Positions 61,403 through 64,000 of a stretch of DNA of 64,000 nt are shown here, piece after piece. The stretch's first letter is position 1; each line of letters opens with the position of its first letter. Position numbers and translations under genes: made by a program. Source of the stretch: Bin5 sp022827195 (lineage in GTDB: Bacteria > Chloroflexota > Anaerolineae > Caldilineales > Caldilineaceae); assembly GCA_965208275.1 (NCBI GenBank), contig OZ242331.1, positions 3,224,001 to 3,288,000 on the forward strand, in the 5' to 3' direction. Below the pieces are notes generated by a model. The model was not told the origin of the DNA, did no database searches, and was given only the letters and a program-made list of their open reading frames with translations.

Positions 61403-62929
61403 TCAGATCATCGCCCGCGCCCGGTACTGCAACGCCTCTGCAAGGTGCGGCGTGTCGATCTCTTTGTCCCCGGCGAGGTCGGCGATGGTCCGTGCCAGTT
61501 TGAGGACGCGATGGTAGGCGCGGGCGCTGAGGTCCATTTGGCGCACGGCCGCCGTCATCAAATTTTTGCCCGACTCCTTGAGCGGGCAGAAGCGCTGTAC
61601 CTCCCCCGGCCCCATGTCTCCGTTTACGACGAGGTTGGTCTTTTCCAGCTGGGCAAAACGGGCCTGTTGGCGGGCGCGGGCCTGCTCGACGCGTTGCCGC
61701 AGCTGTGCGGAAGGTTCGCCGCCTTCGAGGCTCGACAGCTTTTCGACGGGCACGCGCGCCACGTCGACGTGGATGTCGATGCGGTCAATCAGGGGGCCGC
61801 TGATACGGCTCTGGTAACGCTGCACTGTCATCATCGAACAGTTACAGGGTCTGCGTTCATCGCCGAAATAGCCGCAGGGGCAGGGGTTCATGGCGGCGAC
61901 GAACATGAAATTGGCGGGGAACGAGAGCGTGCCGGCCGCGCGGCTGATGGTCACGACCTTGTCTTCCAGCGGCTGGCGGAGGCTCTCCAGGTTCTTGGAC
62001 CCGAACTCCGGCAACTCGTCGAGGAAGAGGATGCCGCGGTGTGCCAAGCTGATTTCGCCGGGACGGGGCACGCGTCCGCCGCCGACCATACCGGCGTGGC
62101 TGATCGTGTGATGCGGGGCGCGAAAGGGGCGGGCGCGGATCAGCGGGCCGGCGCCGTTTAGCTCGCCGGCAACCGAATAGATGCGGGTGATCTCGAGCGA
62201 TTCGCGCAGGGTCGCGGCGGGCAGGATCGACGGCAGGGCGCGCGCCATCAGAGTCTTGCCGCTGCCGGGCGGGCCGACCAAGCGGACGTTGTGGCTGCCG
62301 GCGCAGGCGATCTCGAAGGCGCGATTGGCGTGTTCCTGACCGCGGATGTCCTTGAAGTCGACGGGGTAGACGACTTCCTCCTCGACGCTAAAGGTTGTCG
62401 CGTTCTGGCAGGGGATCTCATTCTGTCCGGTCAGATGGCCGATGATGTCATTGAGATGGGAGACCGGGTAGACGTCGATGCCTTCGATGAGGGCTGCTTC
62501 GGATGCGTTGGGCTCGGGAAGAAAGAGGCGGCGGTAGCCGCGCTGCTGGGCCATTGCGGCCATCGAAAGCGCGCCGTTGACGTGGCGTACCGCCCCATCC
62601 AGACCCAGTTCGCCGACGACGAGCGCGTCTTCCAGGTCGGCCAGCACCTGACGGGAGGCCGCCATTATGCCGAGCGCGATCGGCAGGTCGTAGGCTGGGC
62701 CCTCTTTGCGGAGGTCCGCCGGGGCCAGGTTGACGGTCAGGCGGTGCTGGGGGTAGAAGAAGCCGCTGTTGGCGATGGCGGAACGAACCCGTTCCCCGCT
62801 TTCGCGCACAGCGGCGCTGGGCAGTCCGACAACTGTAAGTCTTTCCAGTCCGCTTGCAATATCTACTTCGACTTCGATCGGTTCGGCGTCCAGGCCGACG
62901 ATCGCGCAGCTTCGCACTCTCGCTAACAT
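61403..62929 (-). CDS. comM: ComM/YifB-family AAA+ ATPase (magnesium chelatase-like)
   Basis: 508 aa. The N-terminal ChlI-like domain has VVGLPSAAVRESGERVRSA, LTVNLAPADLRKEGPAYDLP and VVGELGLDGAVRHVNGAL. Walker A is GPPGSGKT (219-226), Walker B ILFLDELPEF, with the Cys cluster NPCPCGYFGDERRPCNC. Helicase that extends D-loops during natural transformation (known for ComM). Full length. Cytoplasmic. Confidence 0.95.
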   Translation of the reverse strand: MLARVRSCAIVGLDAEPIEVEVDIASGLERLTVVGLPSAAVRESGERVRSAIANSGFFYPQHRLTVNLAPADLRKEGPAYDLPIALGIMAASRQVLADLEDALVVGELGLDGAVRHVNGALSMAAMAQQRGYRRLFLPEPNASEAALIEGIDVYPVSHLNDIIGHLTGQNEIPCQNATTFSVEEEVVYPVDFKDIRGQEHANRAFEIACAGSHNVRLVGPPGSGKTLMARALPSILPAATLRESLEITRIYSVAGELNGAGPLIRARPFRAPHHTISHAGMVGGGRVPRPGEISLAHRGILFLDELPEFGSKNLESLRQPLEDKVVTISRAAGTLSFPANFMFVAAMNPCPCGYFGDERRPCNCSMMTVQRYQSRISGPLIDRIDIHVDVARVPVEKLSSLEGGEPSAQLRQRVEQARARQQARFAQLEKTNLVVNGDMGPGEVQRFCPLKESGKNLMTAAVRQMDLSARAYHRVLKLARTIADLAGDKEIDTPHLAEALQYRARAMI

Positions 62930-62990
62930 CGAAACCTCCGGGGGATTGAGTTTTCGTCAGTATTCTTTGCTATTGGTCAGCAGATACAGT

Positions 62991-63845
62991 TCATTGCAGT
63001 CCTGCCAGTTGCCAGGAAAGGGCCAATGAGTCGGCCGCAGCCTGTGCTGCGCCGGCCGGGGCAAGCGCGCGAACGCGCTGGCTGAACGGTTCGACGGTCA
63101 CCGGGCCGTCGTAGCCGATTGCGTCCAGGGCCTGGAGGAAACCCGCTACGTCGGTGAGTCCTGTTTCGGCCGGCAGCGCGCGCTCAAGGTCCATCTGCTC
63201 ATCCGCGCTGCGACCGGCGACGGCGTCGTTGACGTGGACGTTCACGACCTGGGCGTTGGTCAGGCCGCGCACAGCTGAGACGTCGGTGTGGCTGGTAAAG
63301 AGATGAAAGATATCGACGAGCAGTCCGACATTGTCGCCAAGATCGGCGGCCAGCTGCAGCATATCCTCCATCGTGTGGATGAAGGAATATCGCGCTCCGT
63401 CGCGCAGCGTCTTGGGCCCGATCCATTCCAGGCCAAAGCGGATGCCGTGCGCCGCCAGGCTTTCGGCGATGGGGCCGAGACGCTCGAGGTGAAACCGGTA
63501 GTTCTCATCCCAGGCGCGTTCGTCACTGATAGGAGATACGGGTGTGGAGGTACGGTCGGCGCCCAGCGAAGCGGCCAGCTGGGCCTGCGCCGGCAGTTCG
63601 GACAGCGCCTGCCGCCAAGAATCTTCGCCGGCCGCATAGGCGACCGGCATGCTCCAGGCACCGAAGCGCAGGCCGGCGGAGGCCATCTGTTCGCTGATGG
63701 CTGAAATGCCCCGCTGCGCTGCGATCTGCTGCAGTTCGGCGATCGAGACGTCGATGCCGCCATAGTGGAAGCGGCGCGCGAGTTTTACGGACTCGTCAAA
63801 CGACAGTTCGATGCCCAAGGCCCTGGGACTGAAATTGGGAAACAT
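62991..63845 (-). CDS. Sugar phosphate isomerase/epimerase-like TIM barrel
   Basis: 284 aa from ATG 63845 (GGAGAG upstream); the open frame to 63911 is excluded because it would meet the next gene. Barrel motifs: GGIDVSIAELQQIAAQRG, RFGLEWIGPKTLRDGARY (metal Glu), VGLLVDIFHLFTSHTD (Asp, His), VVNVHVNDAVAG (His), and YDGPVTVEPFSQR (Glu). Third TIM barrel of this type in the window. Substrate unknown. Confidence 0.88.
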   Translation of the reverse strand: MFPNFSPRALGIELSFDESVKLARRFHYGGIDVSIAELQQIAAQRGISAISEQMASAGLRFGAWSMPVAYAAGEDSWRQALSELPAQAQLAASLGADRTSTPVSPISDERAWDENYRFHLERLGPIAESLAAHGIRFGLEWIGPKTLRDGARYSFIHTMEDMLQLAADLGDNVGLLVDIFHLFTSHTDVSAVRGLTNAQVVNVHVNDAVAGRSADEQMDLERALPAETGLTDVAGFLQALDAIGYDGPVTVEPFSQRVRALAPAGAAQAAADSLALSWQLAGLQ

Positions 63846-63907
63846 GGTTCTCTCCGGTGGACGCCGCGAAGGGCGGAATTGCCATTGTGCCGTGCGATCT
63901 TTTCTTA

Positions 63908-64000
63908 TCAACCGGGCCGGCTACGCAGGCCCAGGCTGGCGGTGATGCCGACGAGACCGGCAAGCGCCACGTAGAGAAAGACCTGCTGGTAGGCCTCGAT
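63908..64000 (-). CDS. Membrane protein C-terminal fragment (MFS-transporter-like), cut by window edge
   Basis: Last 30 codons before the stop TGA (63908-63910). The translation, IEAYQQVFLYVALAGLVGIT followed by ASLGLRSRPG, forms a final transmembrane helix with a short basic tail, as at the end of MFS transporters. The rest is outside the window, so the family is uncertain. Ends 62 nt upstream of the TIM-barrel start. Confidence 0.55.
   Translation of the reverse strand: MEAYQQVFLYVALAGLVGITASLGLRSRPG

Overview
This is a GC-rich, gene-dense bacterial window that is almost entirely accessory catabolism and transport. No ribosomal, tRNA or rRNA gene was seen. The gene set fits a free-living or host-associated Chloroflexota bacterium of the Anaerolineae/Caldilineales type: several Gfo/Idh/MocA oxidoreductases, sugar-phosphate-isomerase-like TIM barrels, phytanoyl-CoA-dioxygenase-like enzymes, formylglycine sulfatases, TRAP and dipeptide-type ABC binding lipoproteins, paired ssb genes and a lexA with GAAC-type operators. 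This assignment is an inference from gene content. Poribacteria or Planctomycetes-like lineages carry similar sets.

Layout. 1-7.3 kb: a minus-strand run (MDR dehydrogenase, NHL propeller, glycerate 2-kinase, 2Fe-2S ferredoxin, TIM barrel, SDR, two TRAP binding lipoproteins in tandem, the last cut by the window edge) that looks like a hydroxy/keto-acid uptake and catabolism operon. 7.3-10.6 kb: 3.3 kb with no credible gene, filled with several nested repeat classes. 10.6-13 kb: lexA with a near-consensus promoter, and a complete ISKra4-like insertion sequence whose left end lies 12 bp beyond the lexA -35 box and whose transposase is split by a +1 shift. 13-22.8 kb: beta-CASP nuclease, TIM barrel, methyltransferase, mercaptopyruvate sulfurtransferase, the lutABC lactate oxidation genes, a prolidase-type peptidase and two tandem ssb genes. 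22.9-27.6 kb: Gfo/Idh and SDR enzymes, a nucleotidyltransferase-like protein and a hicAB toxin-antitoxin pair. 27.6-34.4 kb: an enolase-superfamily/DapA-superfamily/sulfatase operon and a sulfatase-Rieske pair, suggesting use of sulfated sugars or sugar acids. 34.5-50 kb: MDR enzymes, gamma-glutamyltransferase, a desuccinylase-like deacylase, two paralogous GH32/43-like propeller proteins, three consecutive Gfo/Idh genes, an aldo/keto reductase and an aminotransferase. 50-61 kb: a dioxygenase/LEA14-like/membrane-protein/dioxygenase cassette, one dipeptide-type permease pair, and three tandem copies of its binding lipoprotein. 61.4-64 kb: comM, a TIM barrel and the C-terminus of a membrane protein.

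The most striking structure is 54.8-60.9 kb. Three binding-protein genes, each 1728 bp, are separated by spacers of exactly 461 bp, giving a strict 2189-bp period. A compensated hairpin lies 18 nt after each stop codon, and a ~779-bp block of copies 1 and 2 is almost identical while the rest has diverged, which suggests gene conversion. Together with the tandem TRAP binding proteins at the left edge, this points to repeated expansion of solute receptors around single permease sets. A second regulatory finding is that lexA and ssb share the same promoter architecture, with a GAACAT-type LexA box between -35 and -10.
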